Shown here: in pieces, positions 47,017 to 58,035 of the stretch
Layout: each line of letters begins with the position of its first letter
Numbering within the stretch: the stretch's first letter is position 1
Assembly (NCBI RefSeq): GCF_004193775.1
Contig: NC_041003.1
Coordinates: 23,180,877 to 23,244,876 of the forward strand
Direction of reading: 5' to 3'
DNA: 64,000 nucleotides
DNA from: Glycine soja
Lineage: Eukaryota > Streptophyta > Magnoliopsida > Fabales > Fabaceae
Made by a program: the position numbers and the translations under genes
Notes under the pieces: model-generated
Told to the model about the DNA's origin: nothing
The model's input: only the letters and a program-made list of their open reading frames with translations
Databases searched by the model: none

Positions 47017-48758
47017 CTAGCGGTTTCTAATCATATGGTCCATTAAGTCTATCATATGTTGACAATAGCTGAGAAGTCCGTGGATCTTCTTGGGGGCGGA
47101 GTAGGTGTCCGCCATTGCTTTGGCTTTAGCTAGCAATCGGGGAAGTTCTTGACTCCTGTTCAAAGTAAGAGCAAATCGGTCCGTCCACATTGTTGCCTCT
47201 TGGTGCCATGAATCAATTACCCTCTCCCTTGCTTCGCTTTCTGCTGATATCTTGGCGTACTCATCCTCTAGCCTTTGCTCGTGAGTCGCCGCTAGATTTA
47301 GCTTCTCTTTGCACTCATCGACGACGACCCACATATTCCCTTCAGTCTCGCTTAACTGTTGGGACAAATTTCTTTTCGACCTAAGGTAAGCCTTTAGCTC
47401 GTCCTTCAAGATCATGCCTTTGACCCGTGAAGATTCCTTTCACCTCTTCGGAGCTTGAGCTTACTATTGCTGCCCTATAAAGCCCCTCAAAACTTTGCTG
47501 GCACGTGTTCTTCTTTTCGGGCCTTATTGGTTTCTCGTTCCAAGGCTTCAACGGTGGCCATATTGACGTCCCTTAGTTCATCATACTCTTTTCAGACTTT
47601 GATGGCTATGGATTTGAACTTCTCTTCGACTACACAGGCTCTTTCAAGCTCTGCCTTTAGGGCTTGTACCTCATCACTTTCTTCCGAAGCTTTAACCTCA
47701 TCGTCTCTCACAGTCTTTAGATTTGGGAGCCAATCCAGTCCTTGTGTCCGGACTCTCAGCCACTTATGATAGCCGCCGATGATCCCATTACTGCTTCCCC
47801 TAAGCTCTCTGTCCTTTCTTCACGCCGCATCCCATGCCTTGCGAACTCCTTGGAGTACCCTCGCATTGTGGTCACTGAAACCCCGTGCGATGAAAGGCGT
47901 GATGCTTTCGTCTGATGGCACTCCTTTCATGGGGTAGCCAAGTTGTCTTATGGCGAGGACGGGATTATATTTAATACAACCCCTTGTCCCCATCAAGGGA
48001 ACATTTGGAAATCCTTCGCATGAAATAAGAACTCTGGTTCCTCCTTCCTTCCATCGAGGGAACCAGTTGACAGATGCTCCTTCTTTGCTTGCTAAGAGTT
48101 GGTCCCAATTCGCCTTTCCTTTTTCGACGCACGAGCGGTGACCTTGTAGCGGATAGACGGGCCTACCTTCTTGGAGAAAAAAGGTGTGAAACCAGCCACA
48201 CATAGAGAGCCAGTGCACAACAAACAATTCTTGCGCTGCTCTTTTCACATCCCCGGTCGAACGTGTCATACATGGACAAAAATGGCGACGACCGGGCTTT
48301 CTTTGCCATGATGAAAGGCGAGGAAAGCGTCAATCGCTGCTAGGTCCACTAACCCTTCCATATTCGGAAAGAGGACAACTCCAAAGATCAAAAGCGCCAA
48401 GATGTCAATAAAAGAAAGCTCATTCGCCTTGATTTGCCAAGGCCTTTGCCCTTTCCTCCAAACACTTCCTTGGTACTCCGACTATCCCATTCCTGTTTTG
48501 CTTTACACGGTCCAACTCTTGTGCTGAGATTTTCACTACCTTGGCAACTCTTGTCGTGGAGGGATAGAACCCAGAGAAAAGATATGGCTTCCTTCCTCCC
48601 AGTGGGCATCCCAGGATTTCTTCAAACTCTTTCACAGTCGGCACTAGCTGGAAGTCCTCAAATGTGAAGCACCTTAGGGGCTGGTCATAATACTGGGAAA
48701 GGGAGGCCATTGGTTCCATGGAGACTTCTACCCTAGCTAGGTCCCAAATGCTTACCAT
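47017..48758 (-). pseudogene. ORF1-like pseudogene of element B (DUF7745-type)
   Basis: Three minus-strand blocks, 48758-48420, 48269-47820 and 47415-47017, read in order as the Ogre ORF1 product. The first has EPMASLSQYYDQPLRCFTF and EEILGCPLGGRKPYLFSGFY. The second has GRPVYPLQGHRSCVEKGKAN and ends with VLQGVRKAWDAA. The third is a charged coiled coil. Stops and frameshifts separate them, at positions different from those in A, so each copy decayed on its own or was copied from different templates. Function of ORF1 is unknown. Confidence 0.75.
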
Positions 48759-49730
48759 AGGCTTTGCGGAAGGCTTGCCGTTGAAGTTGACCCATTAATT
48801 GCCCCAACTTTCGTAAACTGGTGACCTCTAAGCTCTTGATTTTGACTTGATAGAACCTCTTTTTAAGCGAAGGCTTTTGACTTGATCCCATGTTTTACTA
48901 AAGTGAAATAAAATCTAGTGCGAATCAAAACTCCGACATCTATCATGGGTAGAATGCATGAAGGAATGCATATGACACGGATGCAATTTATGAATACGGG
49001 AGCTCGGGAAATCGTCTCCTTCTTAGATACAACGTCTAGGGGTAGCAAAGTGCCCAACGTATGTATTTAAGAAGGTGACACGGAACCTCCGTTGGTTTGC
49101 CCAAGAGAGGGGATTAAGACGGAACCCGCACATGATGCACATGCGAAAGGTACAATACGGGGATGTACATAGTATGATAATATTCACAGAACATAAGCAA
49201 ACGGGTATATGATACTTATGCATGGCAGTGTGAAAAATGGCACGCAGCGTGTTTGCTCCGTGCCCCTATTTAAGGGACCTATAAGGGAGAGAACTAACTA
49301 GGCTTTTAGCAATAATCCCCAAGGTAGTTATATCTCTCTTGATGGTTTCTAGAGGTATCATCCCCTTCGAAGAACATATTGCAGCAGTAGGGACTACTAG
49401 CAACAATAAGTTTTCAAAGAGAAAAGCTCTAGATGAGGGTTCACTGTAATCAAGCAAGTCGGAGACCTAGCATGATCACAGATTCACCTCCACTCCTTAT
49501 GCTCCCATGAACCCGGGTATAGGGCCCTTTTTCACTCACAGTGTGTGCAAATAGTGTTGGTGTTTGTGTGCATCAAATGAATAAATATTTACTTCATGCA
49601 TACATTTAAAACGCACTAAAAGCAACAAAGAGTTTATATACACAAGAACATAATGAAAGGAAACCAACAAAGGGGTAAGTCATGATAAAACATTGCACAA
49701 GATTAAATGGCCTAACTCTCTAAAAAACAG
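48759..49730 (-). other. Leader of element B
   Basis: Untranslated sequence between primer site and ORF1, matching 15248-16269 of A with local divergence around 48950-49160. No gene seen. Confidence 0.6.
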
Positions 49731-49748
49731 TCCCCAGTGGAGTCGCCA
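49731..49748 (-). other. Primer binding site of element B
   Basis: Same 18-nt site as A, D and Y, two bases from the LTR. Confidence 0.87.
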
Positions 49749-49750
49749 AC

Positions 49751-51727
49751 TGTCGCAACCTGCCCTTCGGCGGGAGGGCGACGCGAGACTCGCGGGATGC
49801 GTGTTCCACGAAAGGAATACGCGCGGAGTCGCCACCAACGTTTATTTGAGGAAAATGTCGGAAAAACCGGAAAAGACGCGATCTACGAACTTTTTAAGTG
49901 AAAGGTTCGGGAGTTGTATTTACGCACGGGGAAGGTATTAGCACCCCACACGTCCGTCCCAAGGGACGGCAGCCTTTAATCGAATGTGCAAACATGACTT
50001 TGATTTTTATGTTCCCTTTTATGTTCTTATATCCTTTATACCCTTTTTATATTTTTTCTTTTTTGTGGTCGACAAGGGTGTTTCCCTTTGCTCCTACGTA
50101 TTCCTCAATTTGGGATGAGAAAATCAGACCTACGTAGTTCTTTTGGAACAAAGTGTTTGGTTAAGTTGTTTTTGTCTTTTTTGCAAAATATGTTTTTATT
50201 GAACAAAAGGTCATTTAAGGTGTTGAACCATTAAACGGTCTTTTGATTTTGAAAGGGGAGAAACGTTAAGGCGTTGGACCATTAACGATCTCTTGTTTTT
50301 GAAAGGAGAGAAACGTTAAGGCATTGGACCATTAACGATCTCTTGTTTTTGAAAGGAGAGAAACGTTAAGGCATTGGACCATTAACGATCTCTTGGGGTG
50401 GTCGACAAAAGCGGGGCTTTTGCTCCTACGTATCCTCAATGAGGAACTCAGACCTACGTAGTTCTTTCTTTATCAAGTGATTCCTTTTTTACTTTAAGAG
50501 GTGATCATTTTAAGGCGTTGGACCTTAAAAAATGATCCATTTTACTTAGTGAGAAATTGAAATGACGAACTTCAAAAGCCTATTTTTTGTGGACGAGCTT
50601 GACTAGGCGAGTTGATTTTAGCCTTAGTTTCACTTTAGTTATTAATCAATTCGATTAAGAATGAGAAATCCCAAAGAGAAAACGTCCGATTGATTTTCCG
50701 CTTTATTTTACTAAACGATGTTTTTTTGATTATTTATATTATTTTTTACCACTTTTTGATTTCCAACGTGGTTACGGCACGACCGAACGGTCGGAATTTA
50801 TTTTAACCGAAGTTAATGGATAATACAATTCAAACGTTCGGTGGAAATTTATTTTATTTTTAAGTTAAGCGAGAAATGACTTAAGTAAAATGGTTTAAGC
50901 ACGTCAACAGGGGGTATAAAAAGTAAACAAAACGAGAATAAAAATGCACGAAACACAATGTGGACCACTACGGGTACATAGAATGAATCGAAAAGCTTGG
51001 TTCGAGGTACTTACCCGTTGAAGATCGAAGAACGATGAAGAACGAATGAAGAACGGTCGAAGAACGGTCGAAACCTTTGCGAGATTCCTCACGGAAAACG
51101 TTACGGAAACGTTTCGGAAGCGCCTCGGCTTAGATTTTCTTCACGGAAACAATTTTTCCAAGCAAATTCGATAGAGAGAGAAGTGCCTAAGGGGCTGCCC
51201 CTTCCTTCTTGCTTTCCTCCCCTATTTATAGCAAAATAGGGGAGGTGGTTGCCGCCCAGCTCGCCCAGGCGAGCAGGGTTGCTTCCTCCAGAAGCAACCG
51301 CCTTCTGGAGGAATCTTCTGGAGGGCCCAAATGGGCCTGGGTGCTATTTGCACCCCCATTTTTACTAAGTACACCCCCTCTGCTGTTTTTTGGTGATTCT
51401 TTTTTCGTAAAGTTACGGAAACTTACGAATTTCGTAACGATACTTGTTTTCTTTCCGTAATGTTACGGAACCTTGTGGATTACATAATCATCCCCTTTTT
51501 GACTTACGGAATGTTACGGAACCTCACTTAATTATGCAACGATGCTTCCATTTGATTTCCGGTGTGTCACGGAAACTTACGGATTGTGCATCAATATTTT
51601 TTATATTTTCCGGCATGTCCTGAAATTTCACAAATTGCCTAATGATGGGTGCCAAGCACCTCACGAGGACCAAAGAATGGTCACACGTCATCGAGCAAAG
51701 GTCCCCGGACGAAATTAGGGTATGACA
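49751..51727 (-). repeat. 5' LTR of element B (1977 bp)
   Basis: Near-identical partner of 35172-37168; shorter by one 20-bp palindromic repeat at 51258-51276. Carries modules at 50068-50141 and 50401-50465, the 50-bp array (50219-50396) and TATAAATA (51223-51230, minus). Followed by the right GGAGG duplication (51728-51732). Confidence 0.93.
51223..51230 (-). promoter_or_regulatory. TATA box of the B 5' LTR
   Basis: TATAAATA on the minus strand, the likely core promoter of element B; the palindrome CTCGCCCAGGCGAG lies just upstream of it in element orientation. Confidence 0.6.
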
Positions 51728-51732
51728 GGAGG
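51728..51732. other. Target site duplication of element B, right copy
   Basis: GGAGG, matching 35167-35171. Confidence 0.85.
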
Positions 51733-52260
51733 AAAACAGAGTAATTCTCGATCAATGGAAAATCTTCAGACCAGATAAATTTTCGGCAAGATAAGTGACT
51801 GTCGGCAAAGGAAAACCCATTTTTGGTGTCTCTTCCATTTGAATTGCCATTCAAAGTCATTCTCGACTGGCGATATCCCACCCCACATGAACAAAGAGGA
51901 AAAGACCCAAACACCCAGCTTCCTCTCCAAAAAAACACTACCCTCGAGAAAATCCTATTGGTCTGTGATCGTACGTTTGATCTTTGATTCGATACGAAAT
52001 CGTGTGCAAAATAAAGTCATGGTGCAGTTATGGTTTGGGAATAGGGTGAAACATTTGCCTGTGTGAGTTTTATACACTATGAGTGATTTATTTTCAGCTT
52101 AGCCCGATTTTTCCCCCGCATGTTCATTTAGAAGCTAAATGTTGACATCCTGCCCTTTCATTTTCGGTCACAAGGAAGATTACCCTTGGCACAAGTATAT
52201 TGTTTCTCTAAGATATGGTGCTCTCATGAATGATTTATTGTTCTTTGCAAAAAGCATGTT
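51733..52260 (+). other. 3' internal part of element Y, no gene
   Basis: Continues Y after element B. It resembles in part the 33300-33700 region. No coding capacity recognised. Confidence 0.6.
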
Positions 52261-53330
52261 CGCCCTTTTTTTCGGAGCCCCATGAATTGCGTTTTCGTTC
52301 ATGCATCCTCCACCCAAAGAGTTTGGAGCTATGCTTCATGATTGACTAGTGAGGACCCTCTAGTGCAATCCTCCATTCTCGCCTTTTTTTTCAGAGCCCC
52401 ATGAATTGTGTTTTCGTTCATGCATCATCCACCAAAGAGTTTGGAACTATGCTTCATGATTGACTAGTGAGGACCCTCTAGTACAATCCTCCATTCTCGC
52501 CTTTTTTTCGGAGCCCCATGAATTGCGTTTTCGTTCATGCATCCTCCACCAAAGAGTTTGGAGCTATGCTTTATGATTGACTAGTGAGGACCTTCTAGTG
52601 CAATCCTCCATTCTCGCCTTTTTTTCGGAGCCCCATGAATTGCGTTTTCGTTCATGCATCCTCCACCAAAGAGTTTGGAGCCATGCTTGATGATTGACTA
52701 GTGAGGACCCTCTAGTGCAATCCTCCATTCTCGCCTTTTTTTCGGAACCCCATGAATTGCGTTTTCGTTCGTGCATCCTCCACCCAAAGATTTTGGAGCT
52801 ATGCTTCATGATTGACTAGTGAGGACCTTCTAGTGCAATCCTCCATTCTCGCCTTTTTTTCAGAGCCCCATGAATTGCGTTTTCGTTCATGCATCCTCCA
52901 CCAAAGAGTTTGGAGCCATGCTTGATGATTGACTAGTGAGGACCCTCTAGTGCAATCCTCCATTCTCGCCTTTTTTTCGGAACCCCATGAATTGTATTTT
53001 CATTCGTGCATCCTCCACCCAAAGATTTTGGAGCTATGCTTCATGATTGACTAGTGAGGACCTTCTAGTGCAATCCTCCATTCTCGCCTTTTTTTTGGAG
53101 CCCCAAGAATTGCGTTTTCGTTCATGCATCCTCCACCCAAAGATTTTGGAGCTATGCTTCATGATTGACTAGTGAGGACCCTCTAGTGCAATCCTCCATC
53201 CTCGCCCTTTTTTTTTCGGAGCCCCATGAATTGCATTTTCATTCATGCGTCCTCCACCCAAAGAGTTTGGAGCCATACTTCATGATTGACTAGTGAGGAC
53301 CCTCTAGTGCAATCCTCCATTCTCCAGGGT
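52261..53330 (+). repeat. 117-121-bp tandem array of Y, nine units
   Basis: The GAGCCCCATGAATTG site recurs near 52275, 52394, 52511, 52628, 52745, 52863, 52980, 53098 and 53219. Each unit includes a poly-T run, CATGCATCCTCCACC, TTTGGAGC and GACTAGTGAGGACC...CTAGTGCAATCC with an ACTAG/CTAGT inverted repeat. It lies just upstream of the polypurine tract, the position taken by the unrelated 164-bp and 127-bp arrays in A and B. Frames open on the minus strand are a by-product of the repeats. Confidence 0.93.
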
Positions 53331-53574
53331 TTTTTCTCGTCAAGTGCGGATCCTCTTGACTGGGAAATGTGATCTTTGTTATTTTCCCGATTGATTCCTT
53401 TGCCAAACATGTATATGTATATTATAATATTGTTGTTTTTGTTGTTGTTTGTATTTTGTTTTGTGTTGTGCAGAAAAAGAAGGAGTATAGACGAGAGTCG
53501 TCATAGACTAATCACAGAAAGGGAAAGACGGACGAAATCAGTGTCTTATCTTTGCTTTCCTCTTATCTTCGAAA

Positions 53575-53597
53575 AAAGGTAAGTAAAGAAGGGCAAC
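53575..53597 (+). other. Polypurine tract of element Y
   Basis: AAAGAAGGG followed by CAAC directly before the LTR start TGTCATACCC; a one-base variant of the A/B tract. Confidence 0.7.
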
Positions 53598-55072
53598 TGT
53601 CATACCCTAATTTCGTCCGGGGATTATTACTTGATGATATGCAACCTTTGATCGACCGGTTTGAGATACTTGGCATCCTTTGTTTCACAATATGTGAAGT
53701 CCCGAGACATGCCGGAAATCAAAAGGAAGCAGGCTTACGCGATCCGTGAAGTTTCGTAATGTGGCGGAAACAAAAAGGAGGTGTTTTTGCGCAATCCGTG
53801 AGTTTCCGTAACTTCTTCGAAAGCTAAAACAGAGTAAATAAATGATCCGTGAGGATTCGTAACCTTACGGAAGGAAAATAGGTGTCGTTACGAAATTCGT
53901 AAAGTTTCGTAACGTTACGGGAAAAGAATTACCAAAAAAGGTAGAAGGGGGTGCATTTAGTAAAAAGGGGGGGTACAAATAGCAATCAAGCCCACTTGGG
54001 CCTTCCAGTTTCTTCCTCCAGAAGGCGGTTGCTTCTGGAGGAAGCAACCTTGCTCGCTTGGGCGAGCTGGGTGGCAAGCTCCTCCCCTATTTTGCTATAA
54101 ATAGGGGAAGGAGTGAAGAGGAAAGGGGTTCAGCCTTCTTGGCACTTCTTATTCTCTCAAAATTGCTGAGGAAAATTGTTTCCGTGAAGAAAATCGAAGC
54201 CGAAGCGCTTCTGTAACGTTTCCGTAACGTTTCCGTGAGTAATTACGCGAAGATTTTCAACCGTTCTTTGACATTCATTGTTCGTTCTTCATTTTCTTCA
54301 GTCTTCAACTGGTAAGTACCTCAAACCGAGCTTTTCAATTCATTTTATGTACCCATGGTGGTCCACATTTTGTTTCATGTATTTTTATTCTCGTTTTCAT
54401 TTACTTTCCGTACCCCCTTTTGACGTGCTTCAGTCATTTATTTAAGTCATTTATCGCCTAATCAAAAAATAAAATAAATTTCCACCGATCATTTGATTTG
54501 TAATATTCGTTAATTTCTGTTTAAATGAATTCCGACCATTCGGTCGTGCCATAACTACTTTGGAAATAAAAAAAGAGGTAAAATAATAATATAATAATCA
54601 AAAAATACCTTTTAGTAAAATGAAGCGAAAAATCAATCGGACGTTTTCTCTTTGGGATTTCTCATTCTTAATTGAATTGACTAATAACTAAAGTGAAACT
54701 AAGGCTAAAATCAATTCGCCTAGTCAAGCTCGTCCACAAAAAAGTCACTAAAAAGGGTTTGAAAGTTTATCATCTCAGTTTTCCTTATCAAGTAAATGGA
54801 TCATTTTTAAGGTCCAACGCCTTAAAATGATCACCTTTCATGTAAAAAGAATCGCTTGATTTACTCTTAAGAAAGAAATACGTAGGTCTGATTTCCTCTT
54901 CGATGGAGGGTACGTACGAGCAACAGCCCCGCTTTTGTCGACCTCAAAAAAATAAAAAGAAATAAAAGTTAAGGTAAAACAATTTCCACAAATTCTAAAA
55001 AATAGGTTGTTGTCCTTTGAGACAAATGTGGGAGGTGCTAATACCTTCCTCAAAAGTAAATACAACTCCCGA
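53598..55072 (+). repeat. 3' LTR of element Y, truncated
   Basis: Matches 23689-25155 of the 5' LTR, then stops after AACTCCCGAA and passes into Athila gag sequence. About 150 bp of the LTR end are missing, so the junction is a deletion or recombination breakpoint. TATAAATA at 54096-54103, hairpin module at 54875-54942, CTCGCC-type palindrome (with one change) near 54053. Confidence 0.88.
54096..54103 (+). promoter_or_regulatory. TATA box of the Y 3' LTR
   Basis: TATAAATA within GCTATAAATAGGGG; intact here but mutated in the 5' LTR. Confidence 0.6.
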
Positions 55073-55852
55073 AAGTGGCATCATCCAAACCTCTGTAGCC
55101 TGTATCAAACAATTCGCTCCTACTCAGGTTCACATCAAATCCTGCAGCAACAACAACAAACAGTTGAGGCTCATCCACAACCTTCCCTTGAATAACTTGT
55201 GAGACAAATGACTATGCAAAACATGCAGTTTCAACAAGAGACCAGAGCCTCCATTCAGAGCTTAACTAATCAGATGGGACAATTGGCTACATAGTTAAAT
55301 CAAAACCAGTCCCAGAATTCTGACAGATTACCTTCTCAATCTGTACAGAATCCCAAAAATGTGAGTGCAATTACATTGAGGTTGGGAAAACAGTATCAAG
55401 GACCTCAACTAGTAGCATCTTCCTCATCTGCAAATGAACCTGCCCAACCTCACTCAACTCCAGAAAAAGATGATGACAAAAATTTAAAGAGTAAGTTGCC
55501 TAACAATTTCTATGCAGGTGAATCTTCTACTGGTAATTCTGACTTACAGTAGTAGCATATCCCTCTTCCATTCCCACCAAGAGCAATTTCCAACAAGAAA
55601 ATGGAAGAGGCGGAGAAGGAGATCTTGGAAACATTTAGAAGAGTAGAGGTAAACATACCTCTACTGGATGCAATAAAGCAAATTCCAAGATATGCTAAAT
55701 TTTTGAAAGAGCTATGCACTCATAAGAGGAAGCTTAAAGTAAGTGAAAGATTTAGCATGGGTAGAAATGTCTTCGCATTGATTGGTAAATTTGTTCCCCA
55801 AATCCTTGAAAATGTAAGTATCCAGGTACATTCTGCATACCTTGTATTATAG
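55073..55852 (+). pseudogene. Athila copy 2: C-terminal part of gag
   Basis: Shows a Q-rich segment, PSLE followed by an in-frame stop (about 55193), FQQETRASIQSLTNQMGQL, another stop (about 55293), and VSAITLRLGKQYQGPQ with the EKDDDKNLKSKLPNNFYAG segment. Then follows the conserved EEAEKEILETFRRVEVNIPL block that precedes protease. A one-base loss near 55810, relative to copy 1, shifts the frame before the protease. Several stops are at the same sites as in copy 1 (for example after NSDLQ), so they predate the separation of the copies. Confidence 0.8.
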
Positions 55853-55854
55853 GG

Positions 55855-57020
55855 AACAATAAGTTTGACAATGCCATCCTAGATTTAGGAGCTTTTGTTA
55901 GTGTTATGCCTCTGTCTATTTTTAATTCTTTATCTCTTAGTCCTTTGCAGTCATCTGATGTGGTGATTCATTTAGCTAATAAAAGTGTTTCCTATCCTGC
56001 TGGTTTCATAGAAGATGTCTTAGTTAGAGTTGGTGAACTGATTTTCCCTGTTGATTTTTATATTTTGAATATGGAGGAGGGATTTTCTCAAGGATCAGTT
56101 CCCATCATTCTAGGCAGACCTTTTATAAAAACTGCTAGAACTAAGATAGATGTATATGCAGGCACACTATCTATGGAGTTTGGTGATATAACTGTTCATT
56201 TTAATATTCTCGATGCTATGAAACACCAATCTGAAGATCTTTCTGTATTTTGTGCTGAAATAATTGACCATATTGTTGATGAATACATGACTAATCTTCA
56301 ATCTAATCTGCATGCATGTCACTCTTCATGCATTGAATCTGAAATTGTATTTGATCATATGTCTGAATTTGATGCTGAGAGTGAATCTGAATTTGATATT
56401 GATTACATGTCTGCTGATGTTTTACCTCTTGAGATTGATTTTCTAGAGTCAGATAGAACTAACCATGCTTCAGGAAGTTCATATACCTCTGACTTTCATT
56501 ATGAGGTACAGGCTGAGAAACCATCTCTTTCTACCACTATCCAGCCACCCACACCAAAATTGAAACCTCTGCCATCAAATTTAAAATATGCTTACTTGGA
56601 TGATAGCAAAAGTTTTCCAGTAATTATATCTGTCTCCCTAGCCGGTGAGCAAGAGGAGAAGTTGTTATCAGTTCTCAAGAAGCATAAGAAGGCTATAGGC
56701 TGGACCCTGGTGGACATTCCTGGTATTAGCCCATCCACATGTATACATCGAATAAATTTAGAGGATGGGGCTAAACCAGTAAGACAGCCACAGAGAAGAC
56801 TCAACCCGATGATTCTTGATGTAGTGAAGAAGGAGTTAACCAAGCTTTTGCAATCTGGAATCATTTATCCTATCTCCGACAGCCAATGGGTGAATCCCGT
56901 CCAGGTAGTCCCGAAGAAAACCGGCCTCACCGTGATAAAAAATGAGAAGGAGGAGCTGATTTCTACTCGGGTGCAGAACAGTTGGAGAGTTTGCATCGAC
57001 TATAGGTGGCTGAACCAGGT
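55855..57020 (+). pseudogene. Athila copy 2: protease, linker and start of reverse transcriptase
   Basis: An open frame runs from before 55876 to the element C junction. The aspartic protease site reads LDLGAFVSVMP, with Phe replacing the usual Ser. A later ILGRPFIKTARTKIDV segment is the second conserved protease block. A long acidic linker (DAESESEFDIDYMS) follows, then the RT N-terminus: KKHKKAIGWTLVDIPGISP, HRINLEDGAKPVRQPQRRLN, LLQSGIIYPISDSQWVNPVQ, VCIDYRWLNQ. The reading stops being Athila at 57021, where the LTR of C adds a few foreign codons and a stop at 57052. It cannot act alone without the rest of RT. Confidence 0.87.
57016..57020. other. Target site duplication of element C, left copy
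   Basis: CAGGT before the LTR start TGATAC; the same CAGGT follows the right LTR at 63016-63020 and also follows the left LTR at 57984-57988. Confidence 0.88.
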
Positions 57021-57983
57021 TGATACAATCCTACCCCCCAAGGGCATTGGATAGTAGACTCCAAGAAGATTGGGCAAGAGATGCAAGAGAAGGCACTAGG
57101 GTTCTCATGAGCCTTAGGGTAGATTTCGGGCCCATGGGCTAAGTATGAGCCCACTTATCTTTGTAAATATTAGATTAAGGTTTCATTATTTTTGGGCCTT
57201 GTATTTAGGGCTCCATAATGTAGGTAGGGTACCCTAGAAATATAGGATTTTTCAGCCCTTGTATTTTAGGGCACCTAGACTAGTTTTTGTATTAGGGGTA
57301 GTTTTGTAATTTCACACGCACTAAGTGGATATTTGATGTGTGTGGTTGGAAATAAATTTAATTGAATTGGTAGAAGTCCAATCCAATTAAATTTTAGAGG
57401 GGGAGGTGAGCATTTGCTTACTACACCCCATTGCCACATCATATAGTCACACTTTGTGCATGTCCTTCATGCTTTTCATGCCTCATGACACCTAAGCACA
57501 CTTAGTGGAGAATCTTGGAATTGATCTTGGATTAGTGGGCTGAACCATAACTAAAATTCACTAATCATAATTAGTGAAAATTTGGCTCTAAAGTTTGGCT
57601 CCACAAATTCAATTTCAAATTCAAGTGAAATTTGAATTTCCCTCCAATTTTGTGTGACACTTAGGCTATAAATAGAGGTCATGTGTGTGCATTTTTTTCA
57701 ACTTTGATCATTTCAATATTAAACTTCAGATTTCAAAGCTCATTTAGAGCACAAAATTTCGTGCTCTTCTCTCCCTCTCCCTTCATTCATCTCCTTCTTC
57801 CTCCAAGCTCTTATCCATGGCCTCCTATGGTGGTGAGCTTCTTCTAGACTCATCTTCTCCTTGAAGTGGCGTCTCCTCTCTCTCTTCCTTTCTCCATTCC
57901 GCTGCCATTCATCTTCCAAGAAGCAAAGGAATCCATTGATGAAGAAGATCCTAGGCCTACAAGCTCCATTGGAGCTTGCATCA
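57021..57983 (+). repeat. 5' LTR of element C (963 bp)
   Basis: TGATACAATCC to GCTTGCATCA. TATAAATA at 57667-57674, about two thirds along. Followed by CAGGT and 47 more bases of Athila RT sequence instead of a recognisable tRNA primer site. Confidence 0.9.
57667..57674 (+). promoter_or_regulatory. TATA box of the element C 5' LTR
   Basis: TATAAATA in GGCTATAAATAGAGG, conserved in the other LTR at 62699-62706. Confidence 0.65.
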
Positions 57984-58035
57984 CAGGTTACCAAAAAGGA
58001 CCATTTTCCCCTGCCATTCATTGACCAGATGCTTG
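57984..58035 (+). other. Misplaced 52-bp copy of Athila RT flank
   Basis: Identical to 63016-63067, the Athila RT sequence right of element C (coding for a TKKDHFPLPFIDQML segment). It replaces the expected primer binding site. From 58036 the two sequences part. Confidence 0.9.

Larger units (their letters stand above)
35172..51727 (-). mobile_element. Element B: complete gag-only Ogre/Tat-like element (16.6 kb)
   Basis: Both LTRs (35172-37168 and 49751-51727), polypurine tract, primer site and GGAGG target duplications are present, so the insertion is structurally complete. The interior follows element A in order and content with shorter arrays. No pol genes are present. The LTR pair differs by one 20-bp palindrome copy and about seven substitutions that I could see, fewer than the Y or A pairs, so B looks like the youngest insertion. 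It lies within Y, which lies within Athila copy 1. Confidence 0.92.

Noticed and set aside
52564..52809. 81-codon ORF with repeated WRMHERKRNSWG
   Set aside because: Minus-strand reading of the 117-bp array; repeats explain it fully.
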